64,000 nt of DNA, from assembly GCA_965662265.1 (NCBI GenBank), contig CBFIGX010000004.1:62001-126000 (forward strand), read 5' to 3'. The notes under the pieces are model-generated. The model was given only the letters and a program-made list of their open reading frames with translations, did not search any database and was not told the DNA's origin. Source of the stretch: CBFIGX01 sp965662265 (GTDB lineage: Bacteria > Bacteroidota > Bacteroidia > Flavobacteriales > UBA7430). The translations under genes and the position numbers were made by a program. The stretch's first letter is position 1, and each line of letters starts with the position of its first letter. Positions 17,153 through 26,498 of this stretch are shown in pieces.

Positions 17153-17839
17153 TTAATCTCTATTTCCTAGAAACATCAAAACGTAATATGCGAGGTAACT
17201 AATTGCAGCTATAGCAGAAACTAAATAAGTTCGAGCAGCCCATTTTAATGCGTCGTTTGCTGCATCTATTTCATTACCATTGGCAACACCAGATCCTTGA
17301 AGCCAAGCAATTGCTCTATTAGAGGCATCATATTCAACAGGCAGGGTGACAACACTAAATAGCGTTATCATTCCTTGAAAAAAGATTACAGCTAGTAAAA
17401 CCATTTCTATGGTAAAAAGGTGTAAAACTCCCATTCCAAACAAACCAGCAAGAAAAATAAAATTCAGCATCTTAGAGCTTATACTCACCATAGGAACCAT
17501 TTGAGAACGCATTTGAAGCCAAGAGTATGCAGTAGCATGTTGAACGGCATGACCACATTCGTGAGCTGCAACTGCTGCAGCAGAAATACTTCTTCCTCCG
17601 TATACTTCTGAGCTTAAGTTGATCGTCATATCTTTAGGATTGTAATGATCGGTTAATTTCCCAGGAGTACTAATCACTTTTACAGCAGTAATACCGTGGT
17701 CAGACAGCATTTTTTCTGCAACTTCTTTTCCGGACATACCTGTTGAAAGAGGCATTTCCCCATAGTATTTAAATTTTGATTTAAGCTTCGACTGTACAGC
17801 CCACCCGATGGCCATAAATGCAATAAATATAATAATCAT
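17153..17839 (-). CDS. Membrane zinc metallopeptidase (YugP family)
   Basis: A 228-residue integral membrane peptidase of the neutral zinc metallopeptidase / YugP type. The zinc-binding HEXXH is H93-E-C-G-H97 in AAHECGHAVQH, and a downstream VEYDASNRAIAWL supplies the likely third ligand. Membrane segments lie at the N-terminus (about 1-15), at about 122-165 and near the C-terminus (about 205-224). The substrate is unknown; membrane protein turnover is a common suggestion for the family. It is transcribed alone, divergently from surE, with a terminator behind it. Confidence 0.9.
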   Translation of the reverse strand: MIIIFIAFMAIGWAVQSKLKSKFKYYGEMPLSTGMSGKEVAEKMLSDHGITAVKVISTPGKLTDHYNPKDMTINLSSEVYGGRSISAAAVAAHECGHAVQHATAYSWLQMRSQMVPMVSISSKMLNFIFLAGLFGMGVLHLFTIEMVLLAVIFFQGMITLFSVVTLPVEYDASNRAIAWLQGSGVANGNEIDAANDALKWAARTYLVSAIAAISYLAYYVLMFLGNRD

Positions 17840-17859
17840 ACTTGAGCTATTAGTTTTTA

Positions 17860-17892
17860 CAAATGTAAGGATTGTGATTCAAATGAAAACAA
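17860..17892 (-). promoter_or_regulatory. Predicted promoter of the YugP-type peptidase gene
   Basis: On the minus strand TTG (17892-17890), 22 bases, TACATTTG (17867-17860), 20 bases upstream of the ATG. It overlaps the opposite-facing surE promoter. Confidence 0.5.
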
Positions 17893-17900
17893 TAGATTTG
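17872..17900 (+). promoter_or_regulatory. Predicted promoter of the surE-lpxB operon
   Basis: TTG (17872-17874), an 18-base spacer and TAGATTTG (17893-17900) precede surE by about 19 bases. Confidence 0.55.
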
Positions 17901-17918
17901 TAATTCTATTCTTAAAGT

Positions 17919-18695
17919 ATGTTAATGAATAAACCACTTATTTTAGTTGTTAATGACGATGGTATTACAGCTCCAGGAATTCGAGCTTTAATTAAGTTCA
18001 TGAAAACAATAGGGAATGTTATAGTTGTTGCACCCGACGGGCCTCAATCTGGCATGGGTCATGCTATTACTTTAAATTCTACACTTCACGCAGAAAGAGT
18101 TCATATCGACGATGGCGTTCAGGTAGAGTATGCTTGTTCAGGAACCCCAGTAGATTGTGTAAAACTTGCGATGAACAAATTATTGCCAAAAAAACCAGAC
18201 TTATGCGTTTCAGGAATCAATCATGGCTCTAATTCATCTATAAATGTATTGTATTCAGGAACGATGTCTGCAGCTGTAGAAGGAGCTATAGAGGGTATTC
18301 CATCAATAGGTTTCTCTTTACTAGATCAATCTCATGATGCTGATTTTTCTCAATGCAAAGACTATGTAATTGCAATCGCAAAACAGGTTTTACACAATGG
18401 ACTTCCAAAGGGAACATGTCTTAATGTAAATATACCTAAGTTATCTAAGAAAAACCTTAATGGGGTTAAGATATGCAGGCAAGCCAACGGGAATTGGGAA
18501 GAGGAGTTTGATGAACGCAAAACACCTCAAGGGAAAACTTACTACTGGCTAACTGGAAAATTTGTAAACTACGACTCAGGTGAAGATACTGATATTTGGG
18601 CATTAGAAAATGGTTATATTTCTGTGGTGCCTGTTATGTATGATGTTACAGCGCACCCTGCTATTAAATATTTAAAAACATGGAGTTATGAATAA
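17919..18695 (+). CDS. surE: 5'/3'-nucleotidase SurE
   Basis: A 258-residue stationary-phase survival nucleotidase that dephosphorylates nucleoside monophosphates in the cytoplasm. The divalent metal site is formed by the Asp pair in VVNDDGITAPGI near the N-terminus, with SGMGHAITL, GINHGSNSSINVLYSGT and SAAVEGA as further family motifs, which are all present. A second ATG two codons downstream is an equally possible start. It heads an operon that ends in lpxB, an arrangement frequently seen in Bacteroidota. Confidence 0.95.
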   Translation: MLMNKPLILVVNDDGITAPGIRALIKFMKTIGNVIVVAPDGPQSGMGHAITLNSTLHAERVHIDDGVQVEYACSGTPVDCVKLAMNKLLPKKPDLCVSGINHGSNSSINVLYSGTMSAAVEGAIEGIPSIGFSLLDQSHDADFSQCKDYVIAIAKQVLHNGLPKGTCLNVNIPKLSKKNLNGVKICRQANGNWEEEFDERKTPQGKTYYWLTGKFVNYDSGEDTDIWALENGYISVVPVMYDVTAHPAIKYLKTWSYE

Positions 18696-18966
18696 GCTTA
18701 AAGATAATATTATATTAGGCATGCTGTTAGGGCTCTTAATTCCATTAGCTTCCTATTTTATTTTATATTTTTTTCTAGATATTACGCTTGAAGAAAATTT
18801 TTTGAGAGACTCGACAATGCAAGTCATCGCTATTTTTGTAAACTTCCCTATATTTCGAAATATATTAACAAAGCATAAAAAAGATCGATTGGGTAGAGGC
18901 ATGTTGTTGACGACTTTTGCGTTAGCTTGTTGGTGGATTATTCAAAATGAAATGATTAGTTTTTAA
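18688..18966 (+). CDS. Small hypothetical membrane protein
   Basis: A 92-residue protein with three hydrophobic segments (about residues 9-29, 42-55 and 70-86) and a short charged loop KHKKDRLGRG. It belongs to no family that I recognise. Its start overlaps surE by eight bases and its stop abuts the Rid protein start, so it is translated as part of the surE-lpxB operon. A role near the envelope is only suggested by lpxB downstream. Confidence 0.75.
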   Translation: MNKLKDNIILGMLLGLLIPLASYFILYFFLDITLEENFLRDSTMQVIAIFVNFPIFRNILTKHKKDRLGRGMLLTTFALACWWIIQNEMISF

Positions 18967-19347
18967 ATGCGTACAAACTGGATTTCAAATACTGGTGAAG
19001 AAGATAGCTTGGGTACATCAATAGCAGTTCAGTTAGGAAATTCTATAGAGACTTCGGCCATACTCTCACTAGAATCTAATACAATTATTGGAATAGACGA
19101 TGTCGTTCTTCAAACCGAGTTCATCATAAAAAAAATAGAGTACACCCTTCATCAGTCAGGAATGGTTCTTAGCGATCTAGTAAGGTTAAGAGTTTATGTT
19201 ACTGATATTAGCATGTGGCCTAAAATAGCTAATGTGTATAAATATTTGTTATCCGATTGTGCTCCTGCAATAACGGTATTAGAAGTTAGTGCTTTAATTC
19301 ATCCAAAAGCACTTTTAGCCATAGAGGCAACAGCCTTAAAAGAATAA
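18967..19347 (+). CDS. Rid/YjgF family protein lacking the catalytic arginine
   Basis: A 126-residue protein with the RidA/YjgF/YER057c fold: the trimer-forming pattern IKKIEYTLHQSGMVLSDLVRLRVYVTDI and the closing EVSALIHPKALLAIEATA are clear. Archetypal RidA deaminates 2-aminoacrylate with an Arg in PAR-S; here the position is Ile102 (APAITVLEV), so classic imine deaminase activity is unlikely and the protein belongs to one of the other Rid subgroups. It sits between a small membrane protein and lpxB with no gaps. Confidence 0.85.
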   Translation: MRTNWISNTGEEDSLGTSIAVQLGNSIETSAILSLESNTIIGIDDVVLQTEFIIKKIEYTLHQSGMVLSDLVRLRVYVTDISMWPKIANVYKYLLSDCAPAITVLEVSALIHPKALLAIEATALKE

Positions 19348-19349
19348 CT

Positions 19350-20471
19350 ATGAGGTATTATATAATAACTGGTGAGGCTTCTGGCGATTTACACGCATCC
19401 AATTTACTAAAATATCTAAATCGAAACGATAAAAGCATACAAGTGAAGGCGTGGGGAGGCGATCTATTGGAGGCGCAAGGTGCACACATTGTAATGCACT
19501 ATAAAGATCTTGCCTTTATGGGTTTTTTAGAGGTTTTGATGAATATAAGAGTCATACTTCGCAATATATCACTATGTAAAAAAGATATTTTGGAGTTTCA
19601 ACCTGATGCTTTAATTCTAGTTGATTATCCAGGTTTTAACATGCGTATAGCAAAGTTTGCTTTTAAACATAAAATACCAGTATACTATTATATTTCACCA
19701 CAAGTATGGGCCTGGAAAAAAAATAGAGTTTACGATCTAAAGAAGTATGTCACAAAATTATATACTATTCTTCCATTTGAAAAAGACTTTTTTGCCAAAT
19801 ATGATTTTGAAGTTGAATATCTTGGACACCCATTATTAGATGCTGTTCATAATTTTAATCTAGAAAAGAAAAGTGTAAATAAACAATGGAAAAATGATGG
19901 ACGTTCGCTTGTAGCACTTTTGCCAGGAAGTAGAGCACAGGAGTTAAAAAAGATGCTACCCAAAATGGTTGCAGTTGAAAAGAAATTTCCTGATTGCGAC
20001 TTTGTTATTGCTGGAGTATCATCATTAGGCGTAGACTTTTATAAAAAGTTTTTATCTCACTCTGAGATACAAGTTGTTTTTAATAAGACATACGAATTAT
20101 TTGAAGAAGCTGATGTTGCTCTAGTTAGTTCTGGTACCGCAACATTAGAAACAGCTCTATTTAATATTCCTCAGGTAGTGTGTTATCAAACCAGTTGGTT
20201 ATCTTTTAAAATTGCTAAGATTCTCGTGGACGTAAAGTATATTTCTTTAGTTAATTTAATTTGTGATAAAGAAATTGTAAAAGAGCTTCTTCAAGAGAAT
20301 TTAACTGTTAATTCGATGTCAGTTGAACTTGAAAAAATTCTATCAAATATTGGGGCGTCAAATATAAAAAGTCAATACGACCAACTCAGAGGGATTTTAG
20401 GATCTGAAGGTGCTTCACAGCGAGTAGCTGACTCTATATATGATCATTTAACAACTTTAAATAAAACTTGA
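19350..20471 (+). CDS. lpxB: Lipid-A-disaccharide synthase
   Basis: A 373-residue GT19 enzyme that joins UDP-2,3-diacylglucosamine and lipid X to make lipid A disaccharide at the inner membrane. The whole length is typical: opening YIITGEASGDLHASNLL, then GFLEVL, LVDYPGFNMRIAKFA, YYISPQVWAWKKNRV, LPFEKDFF, LGHPLLD, LLPGSRAQE and SSGTATLETALF. It begins two bases after the Rid gene and is the last gene of the surE operon. Its presence shows that the organism makes a lipid A-based outer membrane. Confidence 0.96.
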   Translation: MRYYIITGEASGDLHASNLLKYLNRNDKSIQVKAWGGDLLEAQGAHIVMHYKDLAFMGFLEVLMNIRVILRNISLCKKDILEFQPDALILVDYPGFNMRIAKFAFKHKIPVYYYISPQVWAWKKNRVYDLKKYVTKLYTILPFEKDFFAKYDFEVEYLGHPLLDAVHNFNLEKKSVNKQWKNDGRSLVALLPGSRAQELKKMLPKMVAVEKKFPDCDFVIAGVSSLGVDFYKKFLSHSEIQVVFNKTYELFEEADVALVSSGTATLETALFNIPQVVCYQTSWLSFKIAKILVDVKYISLVNLICDKEIVKELLQENLTVNSMSVELEKILSNIGASNIKSQYDQLRGILGSEGASQRVADSIYDHLTTLNKT

Positions 20472-20482
20472 TTACCAAGCAA

Positions 20483-23400
20483 TTAGTCTAATAAAATCAC
20501 ATAACCTTCGTCTATAACTTGCTCACCTTCATATTCGTATAATATTCTCCAGATATAAGAATCATTGTTCATTAATGCCCCTTTATAAGTTCCATTCCAT
20601 CCATAATCTATATGTTTGGATGTGAATAATAGTTTTCCCCACCTATCATAGATAAATAAATCTAAGTCTGTAATACAACTAGAAACAGGTTTGAAAACAT
20701 CATTATCAGAATCTCCGTTTGGAGTAAATACATTTGGCATAAATAGAGGTTTCATTCTAGGAATTTCAAATTCTTGCGATGTACTATCAGAACATAAAAA
20801 TTCATTTTCGACGACTAACTCTGCATGTTCTAGTGTATTATAATTAAAATACTCTGTTGGATTATTGATAATTTGTTCAGAACCGTTACTAAATCTCCAA
20901 GACCTGTGTGTTACATCTTCACTTTCATCAAAGAAATTGACAAGTACTTCACAATCTTCAATATGAGTGTCATACGAAAATGATGCTACCGGATTTGGAT
21001 TTATCTGAATGTAATTATTTAAGATGATTTGATCCGTACAGCCTAGGTCGCTGGTAACAGTGAGCTCTACGTCATAAACACCAACACTATTATAATCAAT
21101 GTTTGGGTTTGATGTTGAATTAGTTTGTGTAGCAAAATTCCAATCCCAGGTATTAATATTTCCATAGCTAATTGTAGATAAATCTGTAAATGAAATAGTA
21201 GCTGGTACACATTCTTCTTCACTCGACGAACCAATTTCCATGTCAAAAGATTGTAAATAAATAGAAATGTCATCTATGTATTCACAGTTATTTTCAGACA
21301 ATACAGTTACGGAATAGTTACCTTCACTTACTAATATTGTTTGAGTTGTATCCCCATTTGACCAGTTGTAAGAAATTGCTTCGGGGCCTGCATCAATAAT
21401 TGTTGTGGGCTCATCATAGCACAGAATAATATCGTTTGGTAATGAAAATGTGAAAGGATCTTCACTTACCGTGATTTCATCTTCAATAATACAATCTCCA
21501 TTTAGCGCTTGAATGGTGTAAACACCTCCAGAGTTAACAGTTATAGAACTACTTGTTTCGTCAGTACTCCAAATAAGATTATCGGCATCCGAAACGGCAT
21601 TGATGGTTATGGTTTCGTTAGAGCATATTTCTATGTCACCTCCTAGCTGAAGATTAGGTATACTATCTACCACAATAACATCTTCGAATACAGATATGCT
21701 GTTACAAACAGAATTTACAGTTAGAGAAATATTATAACTGCCTGCATCATCGTAATTATGAAGAGGGTTTAAGGATTCTGTAATTGTACCATCTCCTAGA
21801 TCCCACAATATGGTGTCGTTACTTGTTGCTCCAACTGCAGTAAATTGAATTGGGCTTCCTAGGCATGCGTTATCGATACTGTAATTGTAAACACCTTCCG
21901 AGTTAGAAACAAAAATTGGGATTAATGTTGTGTCTGAAAAATTGCAAGATTCGTTGTCAGTAACTACTAATTCAACCATAAAATTTCCTGCTGATTCAAA
22001 AGTATGGCTAGGAGAGTATAAGGTAGATGTCGAGCCATCTCCAAAACTCCACACATATTCACCTTCCGTACTGAAGTTATTAAAGTTGACATCAAATGGA
22101 GTACACCCACTATTTGAAGGGGATATAGTTGCCTGAGCACTAACGACGGAGGTGTTTAAATTAATTTTAAATACACCTATATCCCAACTTGATGATTGTG
22201 TGGTGGCATATGCATTTGCAGTTGTATTAAATCCACCTCCACTACAGACTGCCTGATAAATTTTCCCCGAAGGGTCAAATCGACTAGTCCCACCATCAAC
22301 ATGATCTCCAGTGTAATAGGTAGCATAGTTTACGGCAGAAGCGTCTGCTTCTAATACCATTTGATAAAAACCACCTGTATTAAATATGGCATCTTCTGAT
22401 GTGAAAAAACCGGGCGATGCACCATGTCCTGAAATGTATATATGGTCACATACGTCAACCATAAACGCTATAGGTACTAGACCATATCCAAAAGCACTTC
22501 CACTAGCACCAACAACAGTTTGCCACTCTAGGTTGGATAAATCTTCTGAGAATTTGGCAATAAATTGTTTGCTATCTTCATTTCCATAGCAACCCTCACT
22601 AATGGGAATGGTACCGTCTGTTTGGCCAAAAATATAAACAGCACCATCCGTATCTAGATCTATGAAAAAACTCTGATCTTTTTGGTCCGTTCCGTATAAT
22701 GTTGAATAGGCTAGAATTGATCCATTATTTTCTAGTTTGGCAATGAAGGCATCTTTATCGCCGCTTAAATAATTTTCTTGGTAAGAACCTGTGGTCGTTG
22801 GAAAATCATTGTTACTCGACGCTCCAGTAACATAAAGATCGTTATTACCATCTAGTCTTAAGCCGTAAGCTGCATCCGAACCTGATCCACCCAGAAAAGT
22901 AGCCCATAATAAGTTGCTCATATCCGGATTTAATTTTAAAATTACTCCATCTTGATCATCAGATAAATTTTGTTGGTAGGCTCCTGGAGTTGTAGGAAAA
23001 TCTGTAGAGTTAGAGAAACTGGCTATATATGCATTTCCAGCATTGTCAACTATAATTTCACCTCTGTAGGTGTCTGCATAGTTGGTGAAAATGTTATTTG
23101 TTCCATCAGCATTACTACCACCAACATAAGTAGAGCCAATCATAATAGAGCCATCTTCACTTAAGTGACTAACTACTATGTCTCCGGAACCACCAAGGCT
23201 GTTGTCAAATGCACCAAGAGTTGTTGGGAAATTATCAGAGCTAGTTGAGCCTAAGACATACAATTCATTATTTTGAACATACATACTATGTGGGTATTCG
23301 GCAGAATTTCCACCTATATAACTTGCCCACAGAAGAATAGATCCGTCTGGATTTAATTTACTAATTGCGATATCTGTAGATCCTCCGCCATAGTTTATTT

Positions 23401-24265
23401 GATAAGATCCAACAGTGCTAGGATAACCAACACCAAAATTCCTAGCTCCTGTGTAAATGTGGCCATTATCATCAAATGTAGCGCTGTGACCATAATTAGT
23501 TACAGAAGAACCTGATAAGGTAGATGCAATAAGAACAGGGTCGATGATTAACTCTAACGACTCGTTATACCCTTCCGGAAACTCATAACTCAGAATATTG
23601 TCTGTAAGCACATAATTACACTTAACCTCTATAATTACGCCTTCAACTACTTGGTAGGCATATGGTTTTTGTTCGACTATTGTATTAAACCCTAAGTCAA
23701 TGTGCAATGCTTTGTCAATTATATTTATGTGTAACAAGTCGCTGTATTGTATTTCGATAAGACTAGGATCCGCATTAGGTGATACTATGAAATCATATTT
23801 TAAATGATTTTCCTGACTGTAAATATTCATATCTATGCCCAAGTACAACTGTTGGTAATTTACTCCTGAAAATAAGGGAACTTTTGAAGCCCACTTAGAA
23901 ATATCGTTACCTAAGAAGTAATTGTGATACTCTTTGTGTTTATTAATTGGCTTAATTGAGGCATTTGGATTATTGTTTAAAAAAGAGATGTTGTAGGCAT
24001 AAGCATCAATGAAATGATTTTCGGGAACGAAACTCTCAAAATGATCTACTTCTAGATGATGTAACTGATGGAGTTTTTCATAGTCGAAAAATGTAAAGCT
24101 AAGCTTATTTTGTTCAAGAAATAAGTGACCACCAACTAAGTCTGTTCTGAACAATATATGGTCATCCCATTGCCCATTATTTTTGATGTATTTTAAACTT
24201 TCAGAACCAAATATTTGAGCAGTAGTTAGATAGCACAACAGTATAAGTAATACAGGTTTATACAT
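20483..24265 (-). CDS. Large secreted SBBP-repeat / PKD-domain protein with T9SS type B (CHU_C) sorting domain
   Basis: A 1260-residue exported protein. After a signal peptide (MYKPVLLILLCYLTTAQIFG) comes a region starting YIKNNGQWDDHILFRTDL, typical of large Bacteroidota surface proteins, then many SBBP-type repeats (such as DIAISKLNPDGSILLWASYIG, DGVILKLNPD, DAFIAKLENNGSIL) that form a beta-propeller. At least four PKD-like domains follow (WSFGDGSTS, LWDLGDGTI, DWNFATQ, WRFSNGSE). The final segment from MPNVFTPNGDSDNDVFKP is the gliding-motility type B domain that ends GEQVIDEGYVILLD. The ATG at 24265 is preferred because it begins the signal peptide. A cell-surface adhesin or glycan-binding role is likely but unproven. 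Confidence 0.88.
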   Translation of the reverse strand: MYKPVLLILLCYLTTAQIFGSESLKYIKNNGQWDDHILFRTDLVGGHLFLEQNKLSFTFFDYEKLHQLHHLEVDHFESFVPENHFIDAYAYNISFLNNNPNASIKPINKHKEYHNYFLGNDISKWASKVPLFSGVNYQQLYLGIDMNIYSQENHLKYDFIVSPNADPSLIEIQYSDLLHINIIDKALHIDLGFNTIVEQKPYAYQVVEGVIIEVKCNYVLTDNILSYEFPEGYNESLELIIDPVLIASTLSGSSVTNYGHSATFDDNGHIYTGARNFGVGYPSTVGSYQINYGGGSTDIAISKLNPDGSILLWASYIGGNSAEYPHSMYVQNNELYVLGSTSSDNFPTTLGAFDNSLGGSGDIVVSHLSEDGSIMIGSTYVGGSNADGTNNIFTNYADTYRGEIIVDNAGNAYIASFSNSTDFPTTPGAYQQNLSDDQDGVILKLNPDMSNLLWATFLGGSGSDAAYGLRLDGNNDLYVTGASSNNDFPTTTGSYQENYLSGDKDAFIAKLENNGSILAYSTLYGTDQKDQSFFIDLDTDGAVYIFGQTDGTIPISEGCYGNEDSKQFIAKFSEDLSNLEWQTVVGASGSAFGYGLVPIAFMVDVCDHIYISGHGASPGFFTSEDAIFNTGGFYQMVLEADASAVNYATYYTGDHVDGGTSRFDPSGKIYQAVCSGGGFNTTANAYATTQSSSWDIGVFKINLNTSVVSAQATISPSNSGCTPFDVNFNNFSTEGEYVWSFGDGSTSTLYSPSHTFESAGNFMVELVVTDNESCNFSDTTLIPIFVSNSEGVYNYSIDNACLGSPIQFTAVGATSNDTILWDLGDGTITESLNPLHNYDDAGSYNISLTVNSVCNSISVFEDVIVVDSIPNLQLGGDIEICSNETITINAVSDADNLIWSTDETSSSITVNSGGVYTIQALNGDCIIEDEITVSEDPFTFSLPNDIILCYDEPTTIIDAGPEAISYNWSNGDTTQTILVSEGNYSVTVLSENNCEYIDDISIYLQSFDMEIGSSSEEECVPATISFTDLSTISYGNINTWDWNFATQTNSTSNPNIDYNSVGVYDVELTVTSDLGCTDQIILNNYIQINPNPVASFSYDTHIEDCEVLVNFFDESEDVTHRSWRFSNGSEQIINNPTEYFNYNTLEHAELVVENEFLCSDSTSQEFEIPRMKPLFMPNVFTPNGDSDNDVFKPVSSCITDLDLFIYDRWGKLLFTSKHIDYGWNGTYKGALMNNDSYIWRILYEYEGEQVIDEGYVILLD

Positions 24266-24386
24266 TATATAATTTTTTAATAAAATTAAATATAACAAAT
24301 TCTTTTAATCTGGAGGTTTCAAGGTAGAAATAAATGCCTCTAATTCTGATATAAATATGGTATTTTTGAGTCTATAATTCAATTTT

Positions 24387-26012
24387 ATGAAAACCTTATT
24401 TTACATTGCTTTAATGTGTCATTTAACTCATTATTCACAGCAATTTACTTTTTCAGATACCTTGCGAGGTAGCCTATTGTCAGAACGAGCCTGGTTTGAC
24501 GTTAATTATTATCATTTGAACTTAAATATAAGTCCTAAAACTAAGACTATTCAGGGATATAACGAGGTTTCATTTACCGTATTAAAATCAACTGATTTAA
24601 TGCAACTCGATTTGTTTAAGAATATGAAAATAGACAGTATTGTCTTTAAAGGTTCTAAATTAGAATTTCATCGAGACCACAATTCATTTTTCATAAGTTT
24701 TCCTTATGCCTTAAGTGTTAATTCCCAAAATAGTATTCGCATATACTACGGGGGGCAACCGCAACAAGCTAAAAATGCTCCTTGGGATGGTGGCTTTGTC
24801 TGGAGCTCAGATAGTGCTGGACAACCTTGGGTAGGTGTTGCCTGTCAAGGTCTTGGGGCTTCATCATGGTGGCCTTGTAAAGACCATCTTTCAGATGAGC
24901 CAGATAGTATGAGGATAACGTGTGAAGTTCCGAAAGAAGTAAGATTTATTGGAAATGGCTCACTTGAAAGCGATTTTATAAAAGATAAGAAACGAGTGTC
25001 TACTTGGTTGGTGAATTACCCCATAAATAATTACAATGTAAGTCTTAATATTGCTAACTATAGTCAATTAACAGACTTATATGTACATGGTGAAGATACT
25101 CTCCAATTGGATTATTATGTGTTAAAAGGTAATGAGTTAAAAGCAAAAACACATTTTAAACAAGTAAAACCAATGCTTGATATATACCAAGAGCTTTTTG
25201 ATAAATACCCGTTTTGGGATGATGGTTACGCACTAGTTGAAACCTCTTACTTAGGTATGGAGCATCAAAGTGCTATTGCATATGGAAATAAATATATGCC
25301 TGGTTATCTGGGAAGATATCCTGGTAATATGGACTTCGATTTTATTATTATTCACGAAACTGGTCATGAATACTGGGGAAATAGTGTGAGTATGAATGAT
25401 ATTGCTGATATGTGGATTCACGAAAGTTTCTGTACTTATACCGAGGCTTTATTTGTAGAAAAAATGTATGGCTATGAGTCTATGTTAGAGTATTTAATGT
25501 ATCAAAAAGACTTTATTACTAATTCTTCACCAATCCAGGGACATAGACATGTAAATAACAAAGGCAACGGAACCGACATGTATTATAAGGGTTCTTGGAT
25601 GCTTCATTCTATAAGAAATACGATTGATGATGATGATTTGTGGTTTTACATAATTAAATCAATTTACACCAAATTTGCTGTGTCTAATTGCGATGGTACT
25701 GATATAATAGCTTATATGTCTGAGTTAGCTAATAGAGATTTAGAACCCATCTTTGATCAATTCTTAAAATATGCTGAATTGCCAGTATTTGTATATAGCT
25801 TTCATAAAAATGGAAATAAACTGATTATGGATTATCGTTGGAATACACACGATTACTTTGACATGCCTGTAGTTGTTCATGATATGAAATTAAACGAATA
25901 TCGACGAATTCACCCGACAGAAACTACCAATTCGATTAATTTAGGAGACGTTAATTTAGCAGATATTCATATTGTTGAAAATTTATTTCTCTTTGAAAAA
26001 TCAAAAGAATAA
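24387..26012 (+). CDS. M1 family metallopeptidase (aminopeptidase)
   Basis: A 541-residue exported zinc aminopeptidase of family M1. The zinc site is H323-E-T-G-H327 with the third ligand Glu346 in IHESFCTYTEALF; the exopeptidase motif is GMEHQSAIAYG (290-300) in place of the classic GAMEN. A short hydrophobic N-terminus is consistent with export. The length is shorter than that of large APN-type enzymes because the C-terminal helical domain is missing, as in many Bacteroidota M1 proteins. A TAnnTTTG box (TATTTTTG, 24361-24368) lies 18 bases ahead. It probably trims peptides outside the cytoplasm. Confidence 0.92.
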   Translation: MKTLFYIALMCHLTHYSQQFTFSDTLRGSLLSERAWFDVNYYHLNLNISPKTKTIQGYNEVSFTVLKSTDLMQLDLFKNMKIDSIVFKGSKLEFHRDHNSFFISFPYALSVNSQNSIRIYYGGQPQQAKNAPWDGGFVWSSDSAGQPWVGVACQGLGASSWWPCKDHLSDEPDSMRITCEVPKEVRFIGNGSLESDFIKDKKRVSTWLVNYPINNYNVSLNIANYSQLTDLYVHGEDTLQLDYYVLKGNELKAKTHFKQVKPMLDIYQELFDKYPFWDDGYALVETSYLGMEHQSAIAYGNKYMPGYLGRYPGNMDFDFIIIHETGHEYWGNSVSMNDIADMWIHESFCTYTEALFVEKMYGYESMLEYLMYQKDFITNSSPIQGHRHVNNKGNGTDMYYKGSWMLHSIRNTIDDDDLWFYIIKSIYTKFAVSNCDGTDIIAYMSELANRDLEPIFDQFLKYAELPVFVYSFHKNGNKLIMDYRWNTHDYFDMPVVVHDMKLNEYRRIHPTETTNSINLGDVNLADIHIVENLFLFEKSKE

Positions 26013-26022
26013 TCGTTTAGGT

Positions 26023-26053
26023 TTGCGTACTTTAAGAAATGTTTATAAATTTG
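26023..26053 (+). promoter_or_regulatory. Predicted promoter of rpmG
   Basis: TTG (26023-26025), a 20-base spacer and TAAATTTG (26046-26053) precede rpmG by 24 bases, and lie just after the stop of the M1 peptidase gene. Confidence 0.65.
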
Positions 26054-26077
26054 CGCCCTTATTAATGAAGAATAAAA

Positions 26078-26260
26078 ATGGCAAAGAAAGGTAATAGAGT
26101 ACAGGTAATCTTGGAGTGTACAGAGCATAGAAAATCTGGTCAGCCAGGTGCATCTCGTTACATTACTACTAAGAACAAGAAAAATACTCCAGATCGAATG
26201 GAGCTTAAGAAATATAACCCAGTCTTGAAAAAGATGACGGTTCACCGTGAAATTAAATAA
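26078..26260 (+). CDS. rpmG: 50S ribosomal protein L33
   Basis: The 60-residue sequence MAKKGNRVQVILECTEHRKS, continuing to KKNTPDRMELKKYNPVLKKMTVHREIK, is an unmistakable bacterial L33, a small protein of the large ribosomal subunit near the E site. Only one cysteine is present, so it is of the type that does not bind zinc through four cysteines. It has its own promoter and is followed by the DUF4295 gene; L28 (rpmB), which usually precedes it in this lineage, is not here. Confidence 0.97.
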   Translation: MAKKGNRVQVILECTEHRKSGQPGASRYITTKNKKNTPDRMELKKYNPVLKKMTVHREIK

Positions 26261-26269
26261 GTTTGAATT

Positions 26270-26425
26270 ATGGCTAAGAAAGTAGTAGCATCCTTACAGA
26301 AAAGAGGCGCCAAAGATTTTACTAAGGCGATTAAGATGGTGAAGTCTGAAAAGACTAACTCGTATATTTTTCGTGAAGAAATTGTGAATAAAGACAAGGT
26401 GAAAGACTTCCTTGCTAAAAAATAG
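26270..26425 (+). CDS. DUF4295 family protein
   Basis: A 51-residue, strongly basic protein (MAKKVVASLQKRGAKDFTKA, continuing to DKVKDFLAKK) of a small family found only in Bacteroidota, always close to rpmG and ftsY. Nine bases separate it from rpmG. Size, charge and neighbours suggest a ribosome-associated protein, but the function is not known. A rho-independent terminator follows. Confidence 0.9.
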   Translation: MAKKVVASLQKRGAKDFTKAIKMVKSEKTNSYIFREEIVNKDKVKDFLAKK

Positions 26426-26445
26426 CACATTCACGAAAGTGATTT

Positions 26446-26480
26446 AAAGCTTCTTTCTATCTTTGAGAGAAGCTTTTTTT
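26446..26480 (+). terminator. Rho-independent terminator of the rpmG unit
   Basis: AAAGCTTCT and AGAAGCTTT form a stem around a 13-base loop, followed by a run of T. It lies 20 bases after the DUF4295 stop and 18 bases before ftsY. Confidence 0.8.
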
Positions 26481-26498
26481 ATATATAAATGTTAGATT

